Assembly: GCA_965228415.1 (NCBI GenBank)
Contig: OZ245814.1
Location: 7,006,001-7,070,000 of the forward strand
Source of the DNA: Agaribacillus sp965228415
GTDB lineage: Bacteria; Bacteroidota; Bacteroidia; Cytophagales; Cyclobacteriaceae
DNA length: 64,000 nt
Reading direction: 5' to 3'
Below, piece after piece: positions 47,586-55,566 of the stretch. Made by a program: the position numbers and the translations under genes. Below the pieces are notes generated by a model. The model saw only the letters and a list, made by a program, of their open reading frames with translations, was not told where the DNA came from and made no database searches. Numbering within the stretch: position 1 is the stretch's first letter; each line of letters begins with the position of its first letter.

Positions 47586-47814
47586 TAAAACTTTTCTCTT
47601 ATCACTTCCTACCAGGATATTGCCGCGATTTACCCTTCCGGGTTTTGGCAACAAAGGTTACAAAACTTCTGTTAAAAGTATCCATTAAAGTAATATGGTT
47701 AATTGATAGCCATTTTTTCATTGTAAAATTCAGCCAGCTAAATAACTTCCTTTCACAGATTGGACCGGGCTGGCTGCGCAATAAAAGCATTAATTGATTA
47801 TAAACTGGAACTTT

Positions 47815-48759
47815 ATGAAGAAAATTTTAACAGCATTGTTAATGTTTACCACATTCATTGCACTGGCTGGGGATCCCGAACCGAATGAAGAGTCCACAGC
47901 ATACGATTCTACCGCCGTAGCGGATTTTTTAGATTTTTTGGCGGAAGCAGATTCACTCAATAATCTGTTGCAATACCAAAAGGGAGATATCGCCCTTGGT
48001 ACTGATCTGGCCATGCTCCAAATACCAGAGCATTTTAAATACCTTGATCCTAAAGAAACAGACAAAATTTTGGTGGAAGCCTGGGGTAATCCCCCACGGG
48101 AAACGCTGGGAATGATTTTACCCGATTCTGTGAATCCGTATGGTTTTGACGGATGGGGTGTGATCATTACTTATCAGGAAGAAGGATATGTCGACGATGA
48201 CGATGCCAAGGAAATTGATTTTGATGAGTTACTTTCAGATATGCAGGCGGATATTAAGGAAGCCAATAAAGAAAGGTTAAGACAAGGTTATGGCTCTTAC
48301 GAACTGATGGGATGGGCAGAGCCCCCTCACTATGATAGCGAACAACATAAACTTTATTGGGCCCTGGATCTTAAATTTGATGAGGATGTAGATCAGAATA
48401 CCTTGAATTACAATGTGCGGATTTTAGGAAGAAAGGGAATTCTGGTATTAAATGCCGTTTCGACCATGGATCAGTTGTCGGAAATTCACGAAAGTATGGA
48501 CGATGTGATGGCCCTGGTGGATTTTAAGGAAGGAAATCGTTACGCCGACTTTAATCCAGACATCGATAAAGTAGCGGCCTATGGTGTTGGCGCCCTGATA
48601 GCAGGTAAGGTGGCAGCTAAGGCAGGGTTTTTCAAAGTGATTGGCTTGTTTTTGTTGAAGGGCTGGAAAATCATTGCTATTGGCCTGGTGGCTATTGGTG
48701 CCTTCTTAAAGCGCGTATTTTTAGGAGACAAAAGGGAACAGCGAGATGTGAGCGCTTAG
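47815..48759 (+). CDS. DUF2167 membrane protein
   Basis: This protein has about 314 residues with a signal peptide (MKKILTALLMFTTFIALA), an extracytoplasmic domain with GDIALGTDLAMLQIPEHFKYLD, WGNPPRETLGMILP and YELMGWAEPPHYDSEQHKLYWALDL, and two C-terminal hydrophobic segments. These are the hallmarks of DUF2167. Its function is unknown. I chose the ATG at 47815 since it starts the signal peptide; the TTG at 47794 adds seven residues. A terminator hairpin follows closely. Confidence 0.88.
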   Translation: MKKILTALLMFTTFIALAGDPEPNEESTAYDSTAVADFLDFLAEADSLNNLLQYQKGDIALGTDLAMLQIPEHFKYLDPKETDKILVEAWGNPPRETLGMILPDSVNPYGFDGWGVIITYQEEGYVDDDDAKEIDFDELLSDMQADIKEANKERLRQGYGSYELMGWAEPPHYDSEQHKLYWALDLKFDEDVDQNTLNYNVRILGRKGILVLNAVSTMDQLSEIHESMDDVMALVDFKEGNRYADFNPDIDKVAAYGVGALIAGKVAAKAGFFKVIGLFLLKGWKIIAIGLVAIGAFLKRVFLGDKREQRDVSA

Positions 48760-48788
48760 TACTGATTAAATAATATATATGCAGCATG

Positions 48789-48826
48789 GGCCTGTTATAC
48801 CACGGTATGGCAGGCCTTTTACTTTT
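48789..48826 (+). terminator. Intrinsic terminator after the DUF2167 gene
   Basis: A two-part hairpin (GGCCTG / CAGGCC outer stem, ATACC / GGTAT inner stem separated by TT and GG bulges) is followed by TTTTACTTTT, 29 bases past the stop codon. Confidence 0.82.
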
Positions 48827-48835
48827 CCTGCGACT

Positions 48836-48991
48836 TTGACCGGAGATCACGTTTTTTCTTCTAAACCGCTAATCGGGCTATTACTGACGGCCGTACAACC
48901 GTATAAATTTAAAGTTAAAACCCTACTGCGATCCCAGATTGTTATGCGGGGGAAAACCACCGCCTGGTAGGGAGACTTTTCCTCCGGTCAA
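48836..48991. repeat. 156-base element bounded by a 10-base inverted repeat, possibly a structured RNA or MITE
   Basis: The ends are a perfect inverted repeat, TTGACCGGAG (48836-48845) and CTCCGGTCAA (48982-48991). Inside are nested complements: CCCTAC / GTAGGG (about 48923 and 48967) and CGGGGG / CCACCG with one mismatch around an AAAA loop. The element is G+C-richer than its flanks. ACTTTTCCT occurs as a direct repeat at 48821 and 48975, one copy just outside the left end and one spanning the right end. No T-tract, target duplication or known RNA family was recognised, so strand and nature are open. Confidence 0.4.
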
Positions 48992-49499
48992 TTATTAAAA
49001 TACAGATGATGCATATTAACAGTCAGCTGATCGGTTGTTTATCGGGAATAATATAACAGATCAATTGAAAAGTGGTGCACGCTATCGAAATTTGAATTCA
49101 TTAAAGAATGAATTTGTAAGTAACTTATTGGCTTATTGAGAATAAATGAAATCTTTTGACTTCAATATTTTGGAAAAAGGTAGATTTCTTTCATTATCAA
49201 GATTTTTTTTGAAACTGGAAATTTTGTTATATTTAAACACAACTAAAACATAAAGCTTAAAAAATTGTATTATTATAATTTTTTTGTTTCATATTTATAG
49301 TATTCTAAGAGGGTTCTGGGAGTCTTGCAAGATTAAGCAATTGCTTTTTTTAGATTATGTTGCTAATCCGCCTTATTTCTTACAACTGAAAAGGCTTGTA
49401 ATATTTTGATTTTTTAGCTTGATGATTTATCGTAAACTTTAGTACGACTAAAACAATAATAGTTGTTTTTGGTTGTTACATTATAAAAAGATACACCAT
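48992..49499. other. A+T-rich spacer with palindromes
   Basis: No supported gene. A possible promoter sits at 49208-49235 (TTTG, 16 bases, TATATTTA; the -7 has one mismatch to TAnnTTTG). Two perfect palindromes lie close together downstream: TCTTGCAAGA near 49323-49332 and AAGCAATTGCTT near 49336-49347. The word AC[AG]ACTAAAACA occurs near 49240 and again near 49444. Confidence 0.35.
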
Positions 49500-49658
49500 A
49501 TGATGCTTTTTTTGATTTTTGTTGGATCCGTTTTTTTGCTGATGAATTTGATTTTGATACTTCGAATAATCGTAACTTATATCGAGCAGAGTTATGAAGA
49601 TCAGAAAGAGGCGGAAGACAAGAAAATCGATCTTACGGTATTTAATAAGATTACATAA
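49500..49658 (+). CDS. Small single-span membrane protein, uncertain
   Basis: A 52-residue frame starting at ATG 49500 (MMLFLIFVGSVFLLMNLILIL) has one long membrane segment and a charged C-terminal tail (SYEDQKEAEDKKIDLTVF). The amphipathic, Lys/Glu-rich tail and the clear hydrophobic segment argue for a real microprotein. There is no recognised family and no operon link, so it may be spurious. Confidence 0.35.
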   Translation: MMLFLIFVGSVFLLMNLILILRIIVTYIEQSYEDQKEAEDKKIDLTVFNKIT

Positions 49659-49994
49659 GTCAACAGATCTTATTTCCCCTTTGGCTATGATCTAATTCAC
49701 TTATAGTCAGAATATTAACTTCCCACTTACCACACCCCCATCTTAAAAATTGTAATTTTCAAAGTAAAATTTTAATTAATTTAATTCCCTTTATTAATAA
49801 AATTTTATTTATTTGTACTATTAAAAGATTGCAGGGCCTCGAATAAGTTTGTAACTTATCACCACATTAAAAAATTCTCTTTTTTAAAAAACTGATTTTA
49901 ATCATAAAATACCATAAAAAATATAACGAAATAGCGGTTACTATTTGTTCTATTTTTATATTTATTTATAAGATTCTAATAAAAGTTCCAGAAA
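49659..49994. promoter_or_regulatory. Leader of the exopolysaccharide locus with operator-like inverted repeat
   Basis: This A+T-rich 336-base region precedes the 50-64 kb operon. TAAGTTTG at 49844-49851 matches the Bacteroidota -7 consensus TAnnTTTG exactly. It lies inside a perfect inverted repeat, ATAAGTT-TGT-AACTTAT, at 49843-49859. A TTTG at 49812-49815 is too far upstream (28 bases) to be a normal -33. Initiation there would leave an untranslated leader of about 135 bases. The sequence matches are direct; promoter activity is inferred. Confidence 0.45.
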
Positions 49995-51230
49995 ATGATA
50001 GATATAGGTATCGCCGAACCCAGCATTGAAGAAAAAGAAGAAATCATCGAAAAATGCCGTCAGTTAAAAGAGGTATTCGCCAAAAGAGCGCCAAAATATG
50101 ATAAAGAGGGAAGTTTTCCCGTAGAAAATTTTGAAGATCTGAAAGAAGCAGGATTATTGGGTATTATGATACCCAAGGAATTTGGCGGTTTTGGGGCAGA
50201 TTTTCTCACCTATACTAAGGCGCTGGAACAATTGGCCATGGGATGTTCCTCAACTGCGCTTACTTTTAATATGCATAACATAGCGGTAGGCAGTATTGCA
50301 GAATTGAAGCTGGAAGGAATTGGCGGTAGCAGGGGCAAGGTGATGAAAGAATTCAGGGACTGGGTTTATGACCAGTCGATCAATCAGAAAAAGGTATTTG
50401 CTTCGGCATCTTCAGAGCCGGGTATTGGTGCACATTTTAGTAAACTGAAGACGACCTACCAGCGAGTAGATGAAGGCTTTGCCATCAACGGTATTAAATC
50501 CTTTGTATCCATGGCAGGTTATGCCGACTATTACGTAGTTGCTGCAAAATCTGCCGAAAGTACGAGTGACGTACCTGCTATTTCCTATTTGGTTGTTGAA
50601 AAAGACAATCCCGGCACCAGGATCGAAGAGATTTGGGACGTGCTGGGCATGCGTGCCACGGCAACCAATCCTGTATATTTTGAAAATTGTATTGTACCTA
50701 AAGAAGCATTGTTTTTAGGTAGTGAAGGCATGGCCTTGTATAAAATAGCCCGTGAACCTCACTGGTTAGTTGGCGGTTACATCGGTGTTTACCTGGGGAT
50801 TAGCGTTGCGACTTTCCAGTTTCTGGTGGATTTTCTGAAGAAGAAAAAAATACCCGGAACAGACACCCCCATGAGCGAAGACCCGACTGTTCAGTATAGA
50901 ATGGGCGAATTATTTTCAGCCCTGGAGTCAGCGCGGGGGATCACTTATAATGCGGCCAGACTGGTAAAGGAAAAATTAGGATCTCAGGAAGCCAACAATG
51001 CTATTCACCACGCCAAGTATTTGGTGAGTGAATTAGGGCCATGGTTGTCTTCCCAGGCCATCCGCATGAGCGGTGCCAGCAGCCTGGCAAAAAGACTTCC
51101 ACTCGAAAGATACTACCGGGACTCCCGGTGTGCCGGCCTGATGCCTGCCACCAGCGATGACTGCCTTTCTTATTTAGGTAAGGCCGCTTTTGGCGCAGAT
51201 CTTAGCAAACCCTCCGAAACTTATTGGTAA
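49995..51230 (+). CDS. Acyl-CoA dehydrogenase family protein (first of pair)
   Basis: This 411-residue FAD-dependent ACAD-fold protein shows IMIPKEFGGFGADFLTYTKALEQLAMG, SSEPGIGAHFS (FAD/substrate region) and GMRATATNPVYFENCIVP. The C-terminal active-site loop reads GLMPATSDDCLSYLG rather than the usual E-G-T pattern, and there is no Glu at the alternative isovaleryl-type position. It may therefore be a non-canonical dehydrogenase or the partner subunit of the ACAD that follows 14 bases later. Given the carrier protein and adenylation gene downstream, its substrate is more likely a carrier-bound acyl or aminoacyl group than CoA. Confidence 0.88.
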   Translation: MIDIGIAEPSIEEKEEIIEKCRQLKEVFAKRAPKYDKEGSFPVENFEDLKEAGLLGIMIPKEFGGFGADFLTYTKALEQLAMGCSSTALTFNMHNIAVGSIAELKLEGIGGSRGKVMKEFRDWVYDQSINQKKVFASASSEPGIGAHFSKLKTTYQRVDEGFAINGIKSFVSMAGYADYYVVAAKSAESTSDVPAISYLVVEKDNPGTRIEEIWDVLGMRATATNPVYFENCIVPKEALFLGSEGMALYKIAREPHWLVGGYIGVYLGISVATFQFLVDFLKKKKIPGTDTPMSEDPTVQYRMGELFSALESARGITYNAARLVKEKLGSQEANNAIHHAKYLVSELGPWLSSQAIRMSGASSLAKRLPLERYYRDSRCAGLMPATSDDCLSYLGKAAFGADLSKPSETYW

Positions 51231-51244
51231 TATAAATTAATCTT

Positions 51245-52405
51245 ATGCAACCTTGGGAAGACCCCGAAATTGATAAAATTAAGGAAGAGTATTACCAACT
51301 GGCCATTGATCACTTTACAGGAAATTTTGCCGAAAGAGATAAAACCGGGGATTTTTCGCTGGAGCGATGGAAAAAAGCAGCAGAAATAGGCCTTTTAAAA
51401 ATGATGATGCCCACCGACTTTGGTGGGAACGAGGTACCTGTGACCCATGTGGTGGCTGCCTTTGAAGGGTTTGGCGAGGCCTGCCGGGATGGTGGATTTG
51501 TCTACGCACTTGGCAATCAACTCTGTGGCATCCAATTGACCATCAGTCAATTTGCCAGCCGGGAAATGCAGGAGGCCTTTTTGCCGGAATTGATCAATGG
51601 CAGCAGGCTTGGCGCCTATGGTTTTACTGAAGAAACTTCGGGGAGTGATGCCTATTCAATGGAAACCACCGCCGTTGAAGAAGGGGATAACTACCGGATC
51701 AATGGTAAAAAATGTTATATAACCAATGCGCCTTATGCGGATTTAGCCATCGTCTTCGCTAAAACCTCACCGGATAGAAGCCCGTTTAGCCTTACCGCCT
51801 TTTTAGTAGATATGAATGCCGAAGGCGCCTCACATGGTCGTGAATTTGAAAAAATCGGATTAAGGACAGTAAGAATGGGCGAACTGGTCTTTGATAATGT
51901 ACTGGTGCCTAAATCGAATATTATCGGAAGAAAAGGTCTTGGATTAAGGGTTTTAACAGAATCTACCGGCTGGGAGCGTGCAGTGCTGATTTCCAGTGCA
52001 CTTGGGCCTATGAACAGAGGCCTGAAGGAATGCATTGAAAGGGTCAAGACAAGAAATCAATTTGATAAACCCATCGGCTCCTATCAGCAGATCTCTTCCA
52101 AAATTGCCAACATGGTGATGAGACAAAGGCTGAGCCGTCAGGTGATTTATGATCTTGCTTCCAAATTAGCCAGCGGTAAATCAATGCATTCCTGTGCCCA
52201 GGATGCGGCGATCGCTAAACTGTTTGTCAGTGACAACTTCATTCAATTTGAAATGGATGCCATGCAAATATTTGGGGTAAGAGGATATTTATTGGAGTCA
52301 TTTATTAATCAGGATTTAAGAGATAGCCTCTCTTTTAATATATGGTCGGGAACCTCGGAAACACTCAGGAATACCATCGCAAAATTTGAAGGTCTTCCCA
52401 TTTAA
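51245..52405 (+). CDS. Acyl-CoA dehydrogenase family protein, candidate aminoacyl/prolyl-carrier-protein dehydrogenase
   Basis: This 386-residue ACAD has YGFTEETSGSDAYSMET (FAD region), GKKCYITNAPYADLAIVFAK, and the C-terminal WSGTSETLRN. The classical Glu before GT is Ser here, but GWERAVL places Glu244 where isovaleryl-type enzymes carry their catalytic base. The length equals that of PigA/PltE-type L-prolyl-carrier-protein dehydrogenases, as I recall them, which oxidise prolyl thioester to pyrrole-2-carboxyl thioester. The adjacent carrier and adenylation genes support this role. Other aminoacyl substrates remain possible. Confidence 0.85.
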   Translation: MQPWEDPEIDKIKEEYYQLAIDHFTGNFAERDKTGDFSLERWKKAAEIGLLKMMMPTDFGGNEVPVTHVVAAFEGFGEACRDGGFVYALGNQLCGIQLTISQFASREMQEAFLPELINGSRLGAYGFTEETSGSDAYSMETTAVEEGDNYRINGKKCYITNAPYADLAIVFAKTSPDRSPFSLTAFLVDMNAEGASHGREFEKIGLRTVRMGELVFDNVLVPKSNIIGRKGLGLRVLTESTGWERAVLISSALGPMNRGLKECIERVKTRNQFDKPIGSYQQISSKIANMVMRQRLSRQVIYDLASKLASGKSMHSCAQDAAIAKLFVSDNFIQFEMDAMQIFGVRGYLLESFINQDLRDSLSFNIWSGTSETLRNTIAKFEGLPI

Positions 52406-52542
52406 TTATTACAGTTACAAATTGTTTAAATTAGTTTGATATTATCAGATAATAGAACTAATTTGCCAAAAATTAGATTATTTCAATAAGTAATTTAACT
52501 TTTAACGGAAAAGGTTTCAGGATTTTTAGCACAATATTTTAG

Positions 52543-52797
52543 ATGGAGAACATGGAAATTAAAGAATCAATTAGAAATTATATTAAGACCGAACTGGTAA
52601 ATAATAAGGATCATCAAGCGCTTTCCGACAGTGATCAACTCATCGAATCGGGAGTCATCGATTCTTTGGGAATTATGAAACTGATTGGATTTTTAGAAGA
52701 CAATATGTCTGTACAAATAGATGATATGGAGCTGGTTCCGGAAAATTTCTCATCTATCGATGCCATAACATCGTTGGTTGAGAAAAAAATCGCCTAG
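52543..52797 (+). CDS. Free-standing acyl/peptidyl carrier protein
   Basis: This 84-residue four-helix carrier has the phosphopantetheine site in ESGVIDSLGIMKL, with Ser41 as the attachment residue. Upstream lies ACAD 2, 137 bases away, and downstream a FemAB-type transferase, 49 bases away. It is too diverged from fatty-acid AcpP (no GADSLDTV) to serve lipid synthesis, and fits a dedicated carrier loaded by the adenylation enzyme at 53955. Confidence 0.9.
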   Translation: MENMEIKESIRNYIKTELVNNKDHQALSDSDQLIESGVIDSLGIMKLIGFLEDNMSVQIDDMELVPENFSSIDAITSLVEKKIA

Positions 52798-52846
52798 GCG
52801 GGGCATTTCCGCGAAAATCTGATCTATTTGATAAAACTGTATTGGT

Positions 52847-53884
52847 ATGGTTGAAATTGTTGACCCAAGAGCGATTTCGGATTGGAATGAGCGTATCCTT
52901 GAGTTTGAAGGATATTCTATCTTCTATTCGTCAAACTGGGCTGAGGTTTTATGTGAAGCTTACGGGTACAAGCCGCTGTATTTTACTTTAAAAGAAGGTA
53001 ATGAACTCGTCGGGGTGCTCCCGGTGCTGGAGGTTGATAGTTTTATTACCGGCAGACGTGGTGTATCGCTACCTTTCACGGATACCTGTGAGCCTTTGGT
53101 TCGCGATGTAAAGGTTTTTGAGTCGCTTTTAGAAGCTGTCAGAACTTATGCAAAAAAAAATCGCTGGAAATATATTGAAGTCAGGGGAGGAGATAGATTT
53201 TTTGGTGATGATGCTACGCCTTCTTCGGTTTTTTATGAACATAGCCTGCCGGTGGTAGCCGCAGGGTCAGAAGAATTACTCAAAAAATTACAGGGAGATA
53301 CAAGAAGAAATATTAACCGGTCAGTTAGAGAAGGCATCACCAGTGAGACTTCTCAGAGCCTGGAAGCAATAGAGGCCTTTTACAATCTTAATTGCCTGAC
53401 CAGGAAACGGCATGGATTACCCCCTCAGCCGATAAATTTCTTCCGCAGACTACATGAATTAATTATTCAAAAAAACCTGGGCTTTGTGGTAAATGCTTTC
53501 TATGAGGGAGAGGTGGTAGCCAGCGGTGTCTTTCTGCATTTTGGAGATCACATTATTTACAAATACGGTGCCTCCAATTTCGATTATAAGAAAAAAAGAC
53601 ATAACTATTCTATGTTTTGGCATGCCATGGGTAGTGCTTATGAAAAAGGGTTAAAGAATATGAGTCTTGGTAAAACTACCACAAACAATGAAGGGTTACG
53701 CAAGTTTAAATTGTCCTGGGGAGCCGAGGAGAGACAGGTAGGCTATTATAAATATAGTATTAAGGAAAATCAATATGTTGAAAGTCATGATCAGGTGGAA
53801 GGCTTTCACAATTCAATCTTCAGAAATATGCCCAGTTCATTATTAAAACTGGCAGGTAATCTGGCATATAAGCATATTGCCTGA
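52847..53884 (+). CDS. FemAB-like GNAT-fold transferase (first paralogue)
   Basis: This 345-residue protein has two GNAT-like halves of the FemAB/Acetyltransf_6 type. It shows SIFYSSNWAEVLCEAYGYKPLYF, GRRGVSLPFTDTCEPL, DTRRNINRSVREGI, and a second half with NFDYKKKRHNYSMFWHAMGSAYEKG and LRKFKLSWGAEERQVGYY. FemAB proteins pass aminoacyl groups to amines; locus relatives occur in exosortase-type polysaccharide clusters. It is paralogous to 60958-61992. A role in passing the carrier-bound group to a sugar or peptide is inferred. Confidence 0.85.
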   Translation: MVEIVDPRAISDWNERILEFEGYSIFYSSNWAEVLCEAYGYKPLYFTLKEGNELVGVLPVLEVDSFITGRRGVSLPFTDTCEPLVRDVKVFESLLEAVRTYAKKNRWKYIEVRGGDRFFGDDATPSSVFYEHSLPVVAAGSEELLKKLQGDTRRNINRSVREGITSETSQSLEAIEAFYNLNCLTRKRHGLPPQPINFFRRLHELIIQKNLGFVVNAFYEGEVVASGVFLHFGDHIIYKYGASNFDYKKKRHNYSMFWHAMGSAYEKGLKNMSLGKTTTNNEGLRKFKLSWGAEERQVGYYKYSIKENQYVESHDQVEGFHNSIFRNMPSSLLKLAGNLAYKHIA

Positions 53885-53954
53885 AGCCGGTTAAAATAGT
53901 CAGGAGGGCTTTGAGGGTTAATATTAAGGTTAATAAAAAATTTTGTTTTCTACC

Positions 53955-55541
53955 ATGAGTTATGTACTTCAGCAATTATTGATCAATAGCGCTAAAAGAC
54001 ATCCTGCCAAAGAGGCTGTGGTATTTGGGAACGATAAAGTCACCTACGGCGAACTGGAGGATAAAACCAATAGGTTAGCTAACTTTCTGGTTGATAATGG
54101 CGTTAAGCCTGGCGATCGGGTAGGCATTTATCTGAATAAATCTGCAGAGTCTATTATTTCGATATTTTCCATACTCAAAGCCAATGCCGTCTACGTACCC
54201 CTCGACCCACAAGCACCAAGCGCCAGGATTTCCTATATAATTGACAATTGCCAGATAAAATGCCTGCTTACCTCTTCTGAAAAATCAAGTAAACTTCCGG
54301 AGATCCTGCCTGCGGCGGCTGTTGTGGAGATGGTAGTAATCACAGATAACAGGAATGAGGTTTCGGCCAGTATTGACAGGAAGTTAGTGCTATGGGAACA
54401 GGTTTTGGCAGATGGAAACGCCGGATCGCCGACGATAAAAAGTATTTCGACAGACCTTGCCTATATACTGTATACTTCCGGTTCAACAGGCAATCCCAAG
54501 GGCGTAATGATTTCGCATCTGAATGCATTGACATTTATTAACTGGGTGGTAGACTATTTAAAGGTAAATGGTGAAGATATATTTTCCAATCACGCGCCGC
54601 TGCATTTTGACCTGTCCATCCTGGATATTTTCTGCTGTATGAAAGTCGGAGGCACTTTGTGCCCGGTGCCGGAGACCTTGTCCATATTTCCATCCAGGCT
54701 GTCAAAATGGATACAGGATCATCGTATTTCTGTCTGGTATTCAGTGCCTTCTATTTTATCGATGATGGTGATGCATGGCCAATTGGACCAAAGGGATTTT
54801 TCAAATATGCGCATGATCATATTTGCCGGAGAAGTATTTCCTGTAAAATACCTGAGGGAATTAATGAATTTAATACCAGATAAAGAATATATCAATCTGT
54901 ATGGTCCGACAGAAACAAACGTCATTACCTACCATCGCACCAAGGCAATTCCCGAAAACCAGAGCCAACCAATTCCGATTGGAAAGTGTTGTGAAAATTC
55001 AGATGTTTTCGCCGTTACCAAGGAGGGGAAAATCGTTACCAGGCCCGGCGAGGAAGGTGAACTGATGGGCAGGGGCACCTGTGTGGCACAAGGTTATTGG
55101 GGTGATCCCGACCGGACTGACAAGGTTTTTGTTCCGAATACCTTTCAGGCAAATTTTCAGGAAAAGATATATAAAACCGGAGATTTGGTTACGTTGAATG
55201 AGGAGGGGGAATATATTTATGTGGGGCGGGTGGATCATATGATAAAAAGCCGCGGATATAGAATTGAGATTGGAGAAATAGAGGCAGCGCTTTATACGCA
55301 TCCCATGATAAGTGAGGCAGCAGTAATTGCCATTCCCGATGATTTAATTAGCAATCGGATAAAAGCCGTCATTACGCTAAAAGAAGGGCAGTCATTAGAA
55401 GCAGGTGATATCCGGGTGTATTGCGCTGAAAAAATTCCAAAATACATGGTGCCAGAAATAATCGAGTTCAGGCAAAGCTTGCCCAAAACTTCTACCGGCA
55501 AAATTGATAAACCCACTTTGGTAAAAGAATCCGCCCAATAA
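53955..55541 (+). CDS. Stand-alone amino-acid adenylation enzyme, predicted L-proline-type
   Basis: This 528-residue AMP-forming enzyme has A3 YTSGSTGNPKGV at about 173-184, A4 HFDLSILDIF with Asp219 (the alpha-amino-acid-binding Asp), A5 NLYGPTE, A8 RGYRIEIGEIE and A10 STGKIDK with the catalytic Lys. Residues aligned by hand to the ten GrsA positions read D219 L220 L223 Y262 I289 A291 L315 V323 I324 plus Lys. I recall PltF/CloN4-type proline ligases as D-L-L-Y-L-A-L-V-C-K. It probably loads L-proline or a close relative on the neighbouring carrier. I chose ATG 53955 over TTG 53943. Confidence 0.9.
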   Translation: MSYVLQQLLINSAKRHPAKEAVVFGNDKVTYGELEDKTNRLANFLVDNGVKPGDRVGIYLNKSAESIISIFSILKANAVYVPLDPQAPSARISYIIDNCQIKCLLTSSEKSSKLPEILPAAAVVEMVVITDNRNEVSASIDRKLVLWEQVLADGNAGSPTIKSISTDLAYILYTSGSTGNPKGVMISHLNALTFINWVVDYLKVNGEDIFSNHAPLHFDLSILDIFCCMKVGGTLCPVPETLSIFPSRLSKWIQDHRISVWYSVPSILSMMVMHGQLDQRDFSNMRMIIFAGEVFPVKYLRELMNLIPDKEYINLYGPTETNVITYHRTKAIPENQSQPIPIGKCCENSDVFAVTKEGKIVTRPGEEGELMGRGTCVAQGYWGDPDRTDKVFVPNTFQANFQEKIYKTGDLVTLNEEGEYIYVGRVDHMIKSRGYRIEIGEIEAALYTHPMISEAAVIAIPDDLISNRIKAVITLKEGQSLEAGDIRVYCAEKIPKYMVPEIIEFRQSLPKTSTGKIDKPTLVKESAQ

Positions 55542-55566
55542 CATTGTCTGTATAAAAATTCTTTTT

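Noticed and set aside
48779..48970. A 63-residue plus-strand frame after the DUF2167 gene
   Set aside because: It runs through the terminator hairpin and the inverted-repeat element, has low-complexity unlikely content and no ribosome binding site.
48950..48991. Minus-strand word GGAGGAAAAGTC resembling the conserved GAGGAAAGTC of RNase P RNA
   Set aside because: Only one short word matches; the rest of the conserved P4 and 3' sequences are absent and the element is less than half the usual length.
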